Shown here: one piece after another, positions 45,361 to 57,430 of the stretch | How the letters are laid out: each line of letters begins with the position of its first letter | Position numbering within the stretch: position 1 is the stretch's first letter | DNA from: Nepenthes gracilis | Lineage: Eukaryota > Streptophyta > Magnoliopsida > Caryophyllales > Nepenthaceae | DNA: 64,000 bases | NCBI GenBank assembly: GCA_033239525.1 | Contig: BSYO01000005.1 | Location: forward strand, 1,832,001 to 1,896,000 | Reading direction: 5' to 3' | The notes under the pieces: model-generated | The model's input: the letters and a program-made list of their open reading frames with translations, nothing else | Told to the model about the DNA's origin: nothing | The model's database searches: none | Translations under genes and position numbers: made by a program

Positions 45361-48300
45361 ACGACCCGACTTGTCCTCAATATCTCTTAACGCTCTCTCA
45401 ACTCGACGATTTCTCAAAAGATTAATAGCCAATTGAAACATTTTATTTATCAGCACCAAATCCTTTTTATCCTAAAAATTGGAATCACAACGTTAAGCTA
45501 AAACACTTCTCATCGATGAATAATGACCCCAATCCAATCACATGCGAAAGATCATTTATATACAACATATTGTATCCATCTATCAAATTCATAAATAAGG
45601 CCAATCTAAATGCTACTTTCCTAATCTACTAAAGATTTCGAATATCCTAATGAACCTTCATTTCAAACCATCATTCGACTTCAAAATTTAGAATTCTTCT
45701 CTTCAAAATACTTCTAGAAATATTTCACCACTCTTCTTGAGCTTCCAATCAGTTTACAAAATTGATCTCCTACTTAAAACCTCAAATCAAACCTTGTAAC
45801 CGATAGCGAAAAGTCCACACGCTTCCGCTGCACCACTCTCATCAATCATCAGCCTCAAATCAAATCAAAAGTTTCGAAGTAGGAATACCTTGCAATCTCC
45901 ACACCACGATAATGTGCCAACGGCCAATCTCGGGAATGACTTCCTAATAAACAAGCAATAAGCTGACTTTATCAGTTTATCCATCATCTATCTCAAATCT
46001 TGATAAACAATAAACCGTCTTTATCAGCTAAACCACCATTAGCTAGCCCAATCTTATCCAAATGACCATCAAATTCTTTACTATTTGAGGCAAATCCGAA
46101 ATAAAATCTTGGAGGCTTCTTCTCGCTTCTTCCTTTAGGCACGAGATATATCTTGCCACGACTCGTGATCAAATTGTCATCAAACTCCCTCTCCACTCTA
46201 TTAGGTAGAGAGTTTTTCACGTTTTGTCGAACTTGGACAATTTTAACCCAATCATAGCTGCTGGTAATCACATTTGCTCCCGATTTTCTATTCAATCAGC
46301 TTCCGAACTTTCATCCAATCAACTAAGACTCTAATGGGAGAATTCTTGATAACATATTTCCTCTAGAATGTGCAATGGAAAAACACTTTACATCGTAGGC
46401 TCAAGGTTATTGGCTCAATCGCGTGTAACTTCATGATAGCTCATCCAAAAATAGATTTCATCTCTAATATTCATGAAAGCTACTCCGCAAATAGGAGTTT
46501 CGTTTGAAATCCAATCCTTGTAGCAAAGCAAGGAAATCCCTTTGGCCCAAAACTTTCTATTGGCATCGTCGTCACAACACATTCACGCAAAAACTTTCAA
46601 ATTGATCCCGAGCTTCCCTTAGATAGGATACCCGATACGCAGAATCTAAACATATCAAAATCTTTCTTAAGAGTATCACTGGATGTCACCAATTTTTCTA
46701 ATTTATTAGGGATCGACAAAATTGACACCAACGATGATCCATTCTTCAATTGCTGAAAACATTTCTCACAAATATCACTTTAAAGCTTTTATTCCAAGAG
46801 CGTCAATGACGCTATAATTTTAGAAACATTCAACAAATCTCCTATCATAACCAATTAGATCCAAGAAACTCCACACTCCCGCAACCTTAGCCGATCATTT
46901 CAAATTCTCCACTGCTTTCATCCTTTTCGGATTATCAAATATCATATTAACAAACATATGATGCAAAATGATACCTTCTCAAATCATAATTTACATTTCT
47001 TAAAATTCTTCAATTAAATTAGAATATCATTGATAAGGCCATCATAACTAACCTAAATACAGTCAAAGAATCTCAATCGATAATATTCATAAAAGATGAT
47101 AAAATATTTGACAACCTAAAAACACAATTAAAACTTCACAATGGCCATACATTGACATGAAAGCTGTCCTATTCGCATCCTCCAACTAAATCCTCAATTA
47201 ATGATACCTCGAACACAACTTGATATTAGAGAAAATCCAAATTTTTTCAAGTGGGTCCAACAAATTCTCAATCTTTGAAAATTGATACATATCCAATTCC
47301 TAAATAATCAAAACATAAACTCATCGATCCAACATTATTCATGAAAGAATATTGAAGCACTCTATGGCAAGACACTTGGTCGAATGAAACCCTTCTCAAC
47401 AGATTCTACAATTGCTATCTCAATTTCTTCAATTCAGACAAAACTACCCCATACGAAACCTTTAAAATAGGCGTCAATTCAAGCACAATAATGATAGCAA
47501 ATTCGATCTCCTGATCTGTAAACAACCAGACTAATCCTCAAAAAAATACATCGAACTCGCAGATAACCAAAATGTCTTCAATGGTCACAAAATAACTCTC
47601 AAATGTGACTATATATGCAAGATGAATTTGGCACCCATCTTTTAGAAAATGATCTACATGTAATGCCAAAATCGACTCTTAAGTCTTCTGACTGATTCTT
47701 CCTTAGAATTTCGATGATTTATATTCTCGAAACACATAATGGAACGATCTTAATGAAATAGTCATCCATGACTGAGAAATCGGCTCTAACTTCATGAGCC
47801 ATAACTACAAATGCTTCGTTTGGAACTATTTGGAACCGTCTGACTCCTATTTGGACGTCTGAAATCCGGATGCCCGGGATTCAAACGATTCTTTGACAAA
47901 TAGTATATCATACCGCAATTTGAAATAAACTCCAATTCTGACGAAACAAACTTATCTCGCGTACTTCTTCCTTCTAAACTTACAAGTTAACCTTACAAAC
48001 TTGAATTTCGAGGAAGAAGACTTTACTTCATATGAGTTTCCTTTAGCGTGTCCTCTGCTATTATCATGCTACAACAAATCTCTCAAATTCTTTTATCCTC
48101 TTTCATATTCTTTAGATTCAGAGGTTGAATCTCGAGCTCTTTGTCCATCAATTCTTCAGCGATAAAAGCTTTACGGAGATGATTATCCACCCAATCACAA
48201 TGACAAGTGGAAAAAGGACCACCCTTGCGTCTTCCTCTTACTCCAGTCGTAGTTTCAAACCTCTACACGACCAGCATCTCCTTGCCAACAAAATGAGACT

Positions 48301-48772
48301 TGCACTTTATTATTCTATCTTTTGGCTGATGTTTCCCACCAAACCTTGACAGCTTCTCTTGTAAAGAGAAACAAGTTGACTTGACATGACCTTCTTTATC
48401 TTTATCTGCGACTTTCAATCTTGAAGAATCTTCATTTTCTTACTTGGACCCAACGATCACTTTACGCTTTGCACACGTGCCATCCTTATGTAGAACCACG
48501 CCAATCTTCTTTGTATCATTCCAATTTTACCGAATATCTCCGAAAAGACATTCTATGCATGTTTTCGAAGAGACATTCCAAGCGATCTCCTCGTTCGCTT
48601 GGCCAACGATAAGGCGCTGAAAATCCTACTATTGGCTTGCTTGCATCTACTCGATCAAAACCTCTGTCTATAGTGCGTGATTTTGAACCGACCCACTTTA
48701 TTACCTACCTCTCTGCCGACCAAAACTTTTTTCTACTCCATGAGATTTTGGACCGACACTATCTAATGTCGC
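45361..48772 (-). pseudogene. Chromovirus internal region with RT remnant
   Basis: Read on the minus strand, 47200-46830 retains pieces of Ty3 reverse transcriptase: a TAFMSMYGHCEV-like strand (about 47140), then a D-x5-DG-INDILI region where F-V-IDDIL is expected, and SFLDLIGYDRRFVE just before 46840, the usual end of RT. Stops and indels are dense. Integrase would lie to the left (45400-46600), where only a 100-codon frame at 45993-46295 faintly fits the integrase C-terminal region. Gag should lie at 47500-48700 but is not recognisable. Confidence 0.65.
48750..48765 (-). other. Degenerate tRNA-Met primer binding site
   Basis: GACCGACACTATCTAATGTC just left of the LTR resembles GCTCTGATACCATCTAATGTC, the minus-strand form of TGGTATCAGAGC. 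It agrees with the LTR to the right being the 5' LTR of a minus-strand element. Confidence 0.4.
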
Positions 48773-51287
48773 TGTCACGAATCCGAACCAAGTAGGTCGA
48801 TTAAATATTTAATTATAATTTTAAAATTTTAAAATCCCAAATAAATTTAACAAATAATACCAAATTTTAAAATTCGGGTGTGATAGACTAAAATAAACAG
48901 GACCCGATAAATCAAAATTTTCACAGAACCTCATCAAATAACCATCCGGATAATATAAATACAACCTACTCTACAATTATCGTAATAGAGATAATAAATT
49001 AACCAAAATCATGAATCAAATATAATAAAATATCCCAATTGATTTCAAAATATATTCATGGGTTTATACCGGTCAATTTTTATAATACAATTACATCAAT
49101 TTTTGATTAAAACCATAACAAACTAAAAGTTATCAAATTAGACGAATGGTTGGTGGGTCACGTCCTACTCCAGTAGTGCATCCGAACCTTCTTCTCTGAA
49201 GGGTCAAAACAAAAATAAGCCAAATACTTAATAAGTATCATATTTAGACAAAATTAGTCCAATAAATAGATGGAAGGTTAAATGGATAAAAATTCAGTCA
49301 AATTATAGAATAAATCCAAATCGATGATAAAATAAATTCAATAGAAATTCAAGATCTAAAGTTTAAAATTTAATGGTAGTCTCGTACTCAAAATAAATAT
49401 CCAAATTTAAAATAAATGTCCAAAATTTGAAAACAGTACTCATCATAACATATATATATATATTAATATATAAATATAAATAACATAGAAGTGATCCAGA
49501 TCAATTTCAAAGCCGATATTCAATATGAATCCAAGTCCAAGTCTAAATCTAATAATTGATCACCAAGGTGATATGGGGCGAGAATCCAATAGGCCTGGAT
49601 GATCGATAATATGCGCAAGCCCCAGAAGATCTTCCGTGGATGTTCTAAAAGATTTGGATCAAAACATATAACTAAAATTGTTGTACAAGACATACTAAGG
49701 CTCAACTGAAAGCAAAATCAGTAAATCTCAAGTCTATGTCTAAATCAAAATTCAACATAAATCAATGTAGAAATATAAATTATACACTAAATTTGGGTTT
49801 TGATTATTTAAAGATAAGTTTGAGAAATGGTACACATAATCCTAATAACCTTAGGCCAAAATCCATGTATTCTATACCCATAGATAAGATTAGTCACTAT
49901 GTTTTATCACGCACGATTTTGGGTACATTCATCAAATTTGTCAGATATATTAAGATATCCGAATATATTTTAAGGTTAAATCAAATTATCTAAATGGGAA
50001 GGGTCAGTATCCCAAACCTTTCCTACTGGCAAAAAGAAATTTTTAAATAACAAATATCTCCTCGTCAAGAGTTGGCCAAAAAATCTAATAATGCAAGTCC
50101 AAGTATAGTGAACACGATTCGACACATGCATGCAACTGCACGACCTATACAAAGTTCGTACTCATTTTTATACAAATATATTGATATAAAAATATACAAT
50201 ATCCAATAAATTATTTAAACTTTTAGAAAAATATAAAACCTTCCAAAATCATAAAACTTAGTCCATAAATATTCAAATTAGCCAATGAACTACATATGCA
50301 TGTCCAGATTAAATAAATCAGGTAGATAAAATTACATGTATGTTAGTAAAAATTTTAAACAGTGTCCAAAATATATCATATATTAAATCAAACAAAAAAG
50401 GGGGATTTAAAAATACTCGTCTGGACCTCCTACTGTCGTGCGCACTGTCTCTCTCACTTCCCGTTTTCTCTCTCTTTGCGCCTCTACTTCTCTATTTCTC
50501 CACGGTGGCCTTCACCAACGACAACTCCGGCAAGGACGACGGCGGCGACCACAACGGCAGCAAACCCGATGATGGCACGACGCGAACAACGGCGCATGCG
50601 AGCCATCGTTCCTCCTCTCTCCTTCGACGGCGAGCCGCCTCCACCAAAATCACCAAAAATCGTGATTTTAACCCATATTCCTTAAAATCTACACATGCAA
50701 ACAAAGATTCAATTTCAATGAAAGGTATAGAAGAATTTATTTGCCTTGATTTCATTGATTTCCTCCGATAACGGCAGTTAACAGACGGCGGCTGTTCGGC
50801 TTCAAGTCGAGAATCTGTCTTCTACAAACACCGGTGGATAAAATGGAATGTAGCATCATGGAGAGGACTTCGCCGGCTTTCATTTTTGGCATTGAGAGCT
50901 TTGGCAATGGCGGTGGCAACGACCTTGCGCCGGCCTCCTCTCTCATTTCTTCTCCCCCTCCGCTTTCTCCCTCCCCGAATGCTTATCCTGATCACTGTTT
51001 TAATTTTTTTTCTGTTTCTCTTCTCCTTCCATTGATAGGACCCGTCCCATCAAAGGCCAATTATTTTACAACATTGAAACTATAAAATTTATTTCCTATC
51101 TCAAAATTGTTAAAAATAAATATGATTTTTTTATTTTATTTTAATTTTTATCTCTTTTAATTATTTCTTTATATTAATTTTTAATATAAATAAATATATA
51201 ATTAAATATATAAATGTTATTTTTGTATTTTAAAAAAATATCCTAGTTGACATAAAATAATTGTTTACACATAAATGTGGCGTCCCA
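48773..51287 (-). mobile_element. 5' LTR of decayed chromovirus
   Basis: It begins TGTCACGAATCCGAACC next to the PBS remnant. At 50420-51000 it contains GC-rich TC-tract sequence like that in the solo LTRs at 3388 and 52182, and ends near CGTCCCA (51287). The length is about 2.5 kb, matching those LTRs. Small frames at 50340-50770 come from this GC-rich LTR block and are not genes. Confidence 0.5.
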
Positions 51288-51882
51288 CTATGATAGAGGT
51301 CTTGGTTACCCATCCTTATTTATAAATGGTTTTTATTGACACAAGTTGCACTGGTCAGTGTTCATTAGACAATAATTAATTAAAATTGATTGATAGCTGT
51401 GGTTTCTGAACCCATAAACATATTCTTAGTTTGATCAAATTTTTGTATTTGATAAATTCTGAAATTCAAAGAGTTTATTATTATTATTTTGATAATAAAG
51501 AATTTTCGCTGCTATATAAAGAGGTTTTTTTTGTTGATTTTAATTAAAATAAAAAATTTACATGTGGATTATTTTGTTAAAGAACTTTCATCCATTATTA
51601 AATTTGTGAATTGAGGCTTATTTACATTTAATTTCTGCAGATAAAATTATATATTTAAATTTTAATCTTAAGCAAAAAAGAATTGTTCCGCATGGGGGGG
51701 GGGGAACTTCTCTCTCTTTTATTTAGAAATTAAGTTTAATTTTTTTCAATATGATTTTGTAAAATAAAATTGAATTTTTTTTGTTTATTTGACCTATATA
51801 AGTCCTTTATTTTTATTTTATGTTCTTACCACATTTTTTTTTCCTTACTAATGAGAATTTTATCTTCATAATTTGAAAAACA
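51288..51882. other. AT-rich spacer
   Basis: I see no gene or known repeat. There is a G homopolymer of about eleven bases near 51695. Confidence 0.5.
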
Positions 51883-53100
51883 TGTTGTAATGGGTCTGAT
51901 ATAATGGATCGATTTGGAGTTTAAACCGTAGCAGCGAAGTTCCATCTGGCAAAAATAAAATTCATTTTGGTGGGAAGAAATATTTCCCGGCAAAAAAAGT
52001 AAAGCTTCATTTAACAAAAAAAAGTTCATCACCTTCCTCGATAAAAAGAAAAGAAATTGGAACAGTAAGGAGAACCAATCCCAAAACGGAGCACAAAACT
52101 CCTAGCAATGGAGCCCAAAGCTCCCAAAAGTGACACCCTTAGCTCCTTTGCCCTAGTTCTCAACTTCTCTACAAAGCAGTCTGCGACGAAGTATAATATT
52201 TTAGTATTTTGATTCGAATTATTAAATTAATTTAATAATAAATAATATTATATTTTAATAAATATTAATAATAGATCATTAATTATATTAATTATTAATT
52301 AATTAATTAAGTATCAATAATAATATTATAACGTATTAATAATATTATTAATAAAAATAATAATATAATAAAACGTATAATAATTAATATAATAATAAAA
52401 GTTAATAAAACCTGCCACCTCACCTCACCCTTCTCGATTCTTCTTTTCCCTTTCCCCTTTCTGCCGTCTCTCTCTCTCTCTCACTCTCTCTGTTCTTCCG
52501 TTCTCAGTCTCTCCCACTCAGTTTCTCTCTCGCTCTCGCCGTCTCCCTCTTTCCCTTCCGTTTACGTTCTCTTCCGTTTCGCATCTCTTTCTCCTCTCCG
52601 TTTGCCCTCATTTAATCAGTTGGCCGTTGAGAAGGGTTATGAATTGAGGCGTGCGGTAGTGGTTTTAGTCGTCCGATCCTCTTCAGACGAAGCTTTCTGT
52701 GCCAGAGTCGCCGTCGTCTGGAGCCGTGGTCACCGTTGCAAGCTTGAACCGGAGGGAGTGTCGCCGTCGTCAATCGGTGCCGGAGCCATCATCGCAACCC
52801 TTGCCGATTGCTACAGCCACAGCCGTCGCCGTCGCCGTCGTCATTTTTGGGTCTGGAGGTGTGCCGTCGACGTTCGCTGCTAGTTACCATAGCCATTGCC
52901 GTCGTCAGTTTGTGCCGCCGTTGCCGCAAACCCTCGCCGCCGTTAAACCCTTGCCGCCGCAAACCCTAGTCGTTTCTGTTCAAATCAGGCATGTAATTTT
53001 CCTATTTCGCAAGTAACTATTCTGCTATTTTGCAACTGATCTGGTCTCCTCTTTCTAAGTTAATCATATTCCTCCCCAATGACATTAAATTAGTGATGTG

Positions 53101-54501
53101 TGTTGGGTCTAATCACTCCTTTGTGGGCAACCCAATAAACTGGTTTGTTATCGAAGGATTTGTAGAAAGCAAATTCGGGAGGCGATTACAGTCAAGGCGG
53201 ACGTTGGCCGAAGGAACAATAGTAGGACGTGTCAGTCGAAATTGACCGGAGGAAACTTGATGGGCCAGTTAAAGGAGATTGGCCGTGGATGACCTTTCGA
53301 GAATTCCGGTCAGGGGAGATTGATAATGCGAGGTTGTAGGATTATTCTTTGGATGATGGACTGGGCAATAGAAGATGGTCAGCGTGGAGGTTGGCCAGGA
53401 TGAAAATAGAGGGCCAGTCGACAAGTTTGGCCAGGATAAACCGGAGAGGAAATACGAGAGAGGATTTTCGAAAAGCATTTGAAATAGAAATCTTTGGAGC
53501 GCATTCGAGGAAGAGAACACGGCCAACTGTTGACAAGTTGAGTAGGTGGAACTTACTCGTTGGTATTATCGGTATGGAATGCATGGACATGGCCGAGTGT
53601 ACGAGCTTGGCCCAGAGATATGAAATTTATCATATTGATGGCAATGAGGAGACATGGAATACCGAAGTCGTTGTCCGCACTGAGACCAATGAACACACGG
53701 AGGACTCTTGTGATGGCCAAGGCACGAGATGGTCGGGGACTTATTCACGGCAAAGGCACATGGATATCGTGGGATAAATGCGTGTGTCAAAGTTGTGGGG
53801 CCAGGTTGGCTATGCAGCAGTGGGAGACCTACAATCTGTGTCTACACTGCAATGCCGGGTGGTAGGATTGTAGAGTCAGCAAAGTGATTATTAAGCAGAG
53901 ATACTAAGCCGGGGGGCGTTTGTCCACACGCAACTCCGACTATTGGTTCAAGGTCTCAGGATAAATCATTATATATATGCATGTTGGGCATCTTTGTATG
54001 GGAGCTCAGTAAGGCGCCAGGAGTGACCATGGTGATAGAGAAATCACACCTGAGCGCAGCGTTCCCGAGGCTTGTCATCGTGACCATGTGTGCGGGGGTA
54101 AAACGATGGTCGCCATTTATCAACACTTGTAAAATGATAGAGTAGAGAGCACCACAGTGAGGAGAGAAAGATTGGAAGAAAGAGAGAGCGATGAGTGAAA
54201 CACAAAGAGTGGGGCTTTGTATTCTTGTGCTCTATTCTTCGTTTTCACCTCTAGGGCTTGTGTAGTAAGGGTGGTTGCTGAATTTTGTCTCTGAATTTTT
54301 TGTAACCATTTTACATAGTAGATTTAGTGGTGGACTTTGTGTCCCGTGGTTTTTTCCCTTAGTTAAGAATGAGTTTTCACGTAAAAAATACTGTGTATCT
54401 CTTGTGTTTCTTGTTCCTACTTTATGATGGCTGACGATGATGGGGGGTTTGGGTATTCCGATGTTATCGAATCGGATGGATCTAGGTATCGAACCCCAAC
54501 A
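53101..54501 (+). mobile_element. 5' LTR of short copia-like element (1401 bp)
   Basis: It starts TGTTGGGTCTAATCAC and ends TATCGAACCCCAACA directly before the PBS. It contains one copy of the block that is duplicated in the 3' LTR. Confidence 0.9.
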
Positions 54502-54517
54502 AGTGGTATCAAAGACG
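54502..54517 (+). other. Primer binding site (initiator-Met type)
   Basis: AGTGGTATCAAAGACGG follows the LTR and contains TGGTATCAAAG, one change from TGGTATCAGAG. A second similar AAGTGATATCAAAGC occurs at 54540-54555, apparently a local duplication of the LTR-PBS junction. Confidence 0.8.
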
Positions 54518-55027
54518 GTCAAGTCTCTTCTGATACCAACAAGTGATATCAAAGCTAGTTGAGATCGGGCCTGAAGTGCTGAAAGGTTTCATGGAGGATA
54601 CTTTAAGGAAAGGGTTACTTGCAGAAAGTGTCGACCTGCCAGTGGTAGAGTGAAGCATCGAGGAAGCGCCGAGTGAAGTGTCGCAGATGTGGAGCCGCCG
54701 AGGTCTGTGGCGGTCGAAGTGTATCTGGTGTCATCGTGGAAAAGTTTGCTATTTAGTATGGAGGCAAGATGAAAGTAAAAACACGGCGGTCCCGGGAGGA
54801 TAGAGGGCGGAGGCGCGCGCCATGGGTGGAGCTGTGCAGGACCAAGGGCGGAGTTGAGTAAGGCTAAGTGCGAGGCCCGGGAGCTAAGAGTGGGCGGCAT
54901 AATCGAGGCGGAGCCGAGCGGGGCCAAGAGGCGGCGGCGTGGGATCCCAATTGAGAATCTGAAGGCAGCGGCGACGGGTCAGGAAGTAAAAGCAAAGGTG
55001 TTTCCCGTAAGGTCATGAGGGAAGATT

Positions 55028-56842
55028 TGTTGGGTCTAGTCATCTCCTGTGGGTAGCCACGACAAATTGGTTTTGTTATCAGAGGATTTGTGAAACAAAT
55101 GCGGAAAATTGATTTGAAGTGTGGGGCGTTGGCCAGGAGAATGTGAAGCGGTCGAGGAGATTGGCCGTGGATGGCCAACTAAAATTTCGGCAACATGAGG
55201 TTGATTGTCCTGAAAATAAGTAGAGTATTCTTGAATGATAGGCGGATGAAAAGACTGATCGGGGAGGAGGTTGGCCAGGAAAGGATGACAATCGGCGGAA
55301 GGTTAACCGGATAAGGCTGGAGAGGAAATACGGAAAGGATTTTCGAAGAGCATTTTCAAAATAGAAAATGCTGGAGCACCTTTCAGGAGAGAACGAGTTG
55401 ACACATTGATCGGTTGAGAAGGGGCCAGCTTTTGCAGTTGGTATTACTAGTATGTAATCGCCCGCAGATATGACTGAGTGCACAGTAGCGTCCAAAGATA
55501 TGGGTTGTGCACAGTGACGATCGAGGACATGGGATGTCTTAGGTCGTTGTCTCTACTTGGAGACTAAGGAACACCGGAGGACTCTTGTGATGGCCAAAGG
55601 GCACAGATGGTCTGGGGACTTGACTGCAGCAATGACCGAGATTGACTGCTGGATGGCGATTAAAATTTCTACCGATAGGAGGTTGATTGTCGAGAGCAAC
55701 AAGAGTATTCTTTGGATGCCGGATGAAGGCGTGCGGCGGTCGATCAGGGAGGTTAGGATGAAACAGAGTGACGATCGGCGAAAGGTTAGCCGGATAAGGT
55801 TGGAAATACGGAAAGGATTTTCGAGCATTTTCAAAATAGAAAATGCTGGGGCCCCGAGGAGAGAACACGGTGGCTTGTTGATCGGTTGAAAAACTTGAAA
55901 CTTGCCGTTGGTATTCTTGGTATGGAATAGCCCTTGAATATTGAGTGCATTGGCGTCGAGAGATATGGGTTTGTGCAGTGACGATCGAGACATGGGATGT
56001 CTAGAGTCGGTGTCACTACTTGGAGACCAGGAATGCGGGAGGACTCTTGTGATGGCGGGGGCCAGTTAGTGCAGGGACTTAGCATTGACAACGGCCAGAG
56101 AATATCGTGGGAGCCAGTGCGGTGAGAGTTGTGGGCGATTAGCTCTGAGCAGTGGCAGAACTGCGATGCAATGTGCAAAATCTGTCAGTGATAGAGATTG
56201 CGGGAGAGTTGGTAGGTGGAGTTGTGTGGTCGCGAGAGCGAGGTGGCAGCGTTTGTCCTTACGCAGCACGCCTATTGGTTGAAGGTCTCGGGCGGATCAT
56301 TATATATATATGCATCTTTCTCTTTGAGCACTTGTATGAGCCATGGGAGTGGCCATGGGTGATAGAGAAATCACCATGAGCGAGCATTCGCTAGGGCTTG
56401 TGTAGTCGGGGGCTTGTGTAGCCGGTCGCATATATGCGGGGTGAGCTTGGCGGTCGTCATTTCACCAACACTTGTAAAATGATAGAGTAGAGAACACCAC
56501 AATGAGGAGAGAAAGAACGGAAAAAAGAGAGCGGTGAGTGAAACACAAAGAGTGAGACTTTGTATTCTCGTGCTCTATTCTTCGTTTTCGTCTCTAGGAC
56601 TTGTGTAGTTAGGGTAGTTGCTATATTCTATGTCTGAGTTTCTTATAACCATTTTACATAATTGATTTAGTGGTGGACATTGTATCTCGTTATTTTTTCC
56701 TTAGTTAAGAAGGGTTTCCACGTAAAAAATATTATACATCTCTTGTGTTCCTTATTCCTACTATATGATGACTGACGATGACGGGGGGTTCGGGTATTCA
56801 GCTGTTACTGAATTAGGTGGATCCAGGTGTCGAACCCCAACA
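55028..56842 (+). mobile_element. 3' LTR of short copia-like element (1815 bp)
   Basis: It starts TGTTGGGTCTAGTCATC after the purine-rich GAGGGAAGA and ends GTCGAACCCCAACA. It is 414 bp longer than the 5' LTR because an internal segment is present twice (about 55170-55600 and 55640-56060). Confidence 0.88.
55170..56060. repeat. Tandem duplication (about 450 bp) in the 3' LTR
   Basis: Both halves carry ATTTTCGAGCATTTTCAAAATAG-like sequence, GAAAATGCTGG, GGAGAGAAC, TTGATCGGTTGA, GAGTGACGATCG-like text, and end GGAGGACTCTTGTGATGGC (55574 and 56036). The 5' LTR has this sequence once (53697). Confidence 0.85.
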
Positions 56843-56989
56843 ATGTGTGTGAAAATTGTTATAAAAGCTGAATCGGGTAGACAGAGTTTGTGCTCTGTTG
56901 GTCGATGGCGCTGTGGTTGATGATTTGGGACTCGGGTGGGTAAATGGAAGGTTGGGAGTCCTCGTGTGGGTATAATCAGGTATACGTAT

Positions 56990-57430
56990 ACGTGGATGTA
57001 TATGAAAATATTATGTATGTATATATATATATACACATACACACAATGTCAAGGTGTGCGGGTATAAGCAGGTGTGCGGTGCGTGGGTATGTGTTCGAGA
57101 AAGAGATGTACCAACAATTTATACTGGCTGATACGTACGGCTGTGAGTCTGGGTGTACATGTTGTACGCGTAGCTGTGTGAGGAGCCGTGTGTATACTTA
57201 CGGCATGTGTGTGGGTGTGGCGTGTGTATATATGAATAAATGTATATGTATATTCATGGTGGGTGTGTTTATATGTGTGTGTATGTGTGTGTGTGCGTGT
57301 GGCAGTGTGCCGGTGCGGCTGTGTATGCACTGTGCGCGGTGGGTGAGTGCTGTGCTCGCAGAATTTATAAATGGTAGAATATATGTTGTATGTACTGTAC
57401 TCGGTGGATGGGTGTGTGTGTACTGTCGTA
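56990..57430. repeat. GT/TA-rich microsatellite field
   Basis: Mixed (TA)n, (AC)n and (GT)n tracts including TGTGTGTGTATGTGTGTGTG. It lies inside the solo LTR at the same relative place as the CA/TA tracts at 4615-4690. Long frames here are repeat artefacts. Confidence 0.85.

Larger units (their letters stand above)
53096..56847 (+). mobile_element. Short copia-like LTR element, ATGTG target duplication
   Basis: ATGTG (53096-53100) precedes TGTTGGGTCT. At the other end GAACCCCAACA (56842) is followed by ATGTG (56843-56847). LTRs are 53101-54501 and 55028-56842, with perfect TGTTGGG...CCCAACA ends. The internal region is only 526 bp (54502-55027) and has no protein domain. The LTR tails are about 85-90 percent alike by eye (ATGATAGAGTAGAGA ... 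CACAAAGAGTG ... CTCTATTCTTCGTTTTC). It cannot encode its own enzymes, so it must have moved in trans. The lineage is uncertain; the PBS and LTR ends fit Ty1/copia. Confidence 0.92.

Noticed and set aside
50340..51085. Possible GC-rich first exon of a gene (Ser/Arg-rich frames)
   Set aside because: The same kind of GC/TC-rich block occurs at the same relative place in two other LTRs of the family, so it is LTR sequence.
52602..53016. Val/Arg-rich frames resembling a gene start
   Set aside because: GCC/GTC repeats within the chromovirus solo LTR; no domain and no splice-supported continuation.
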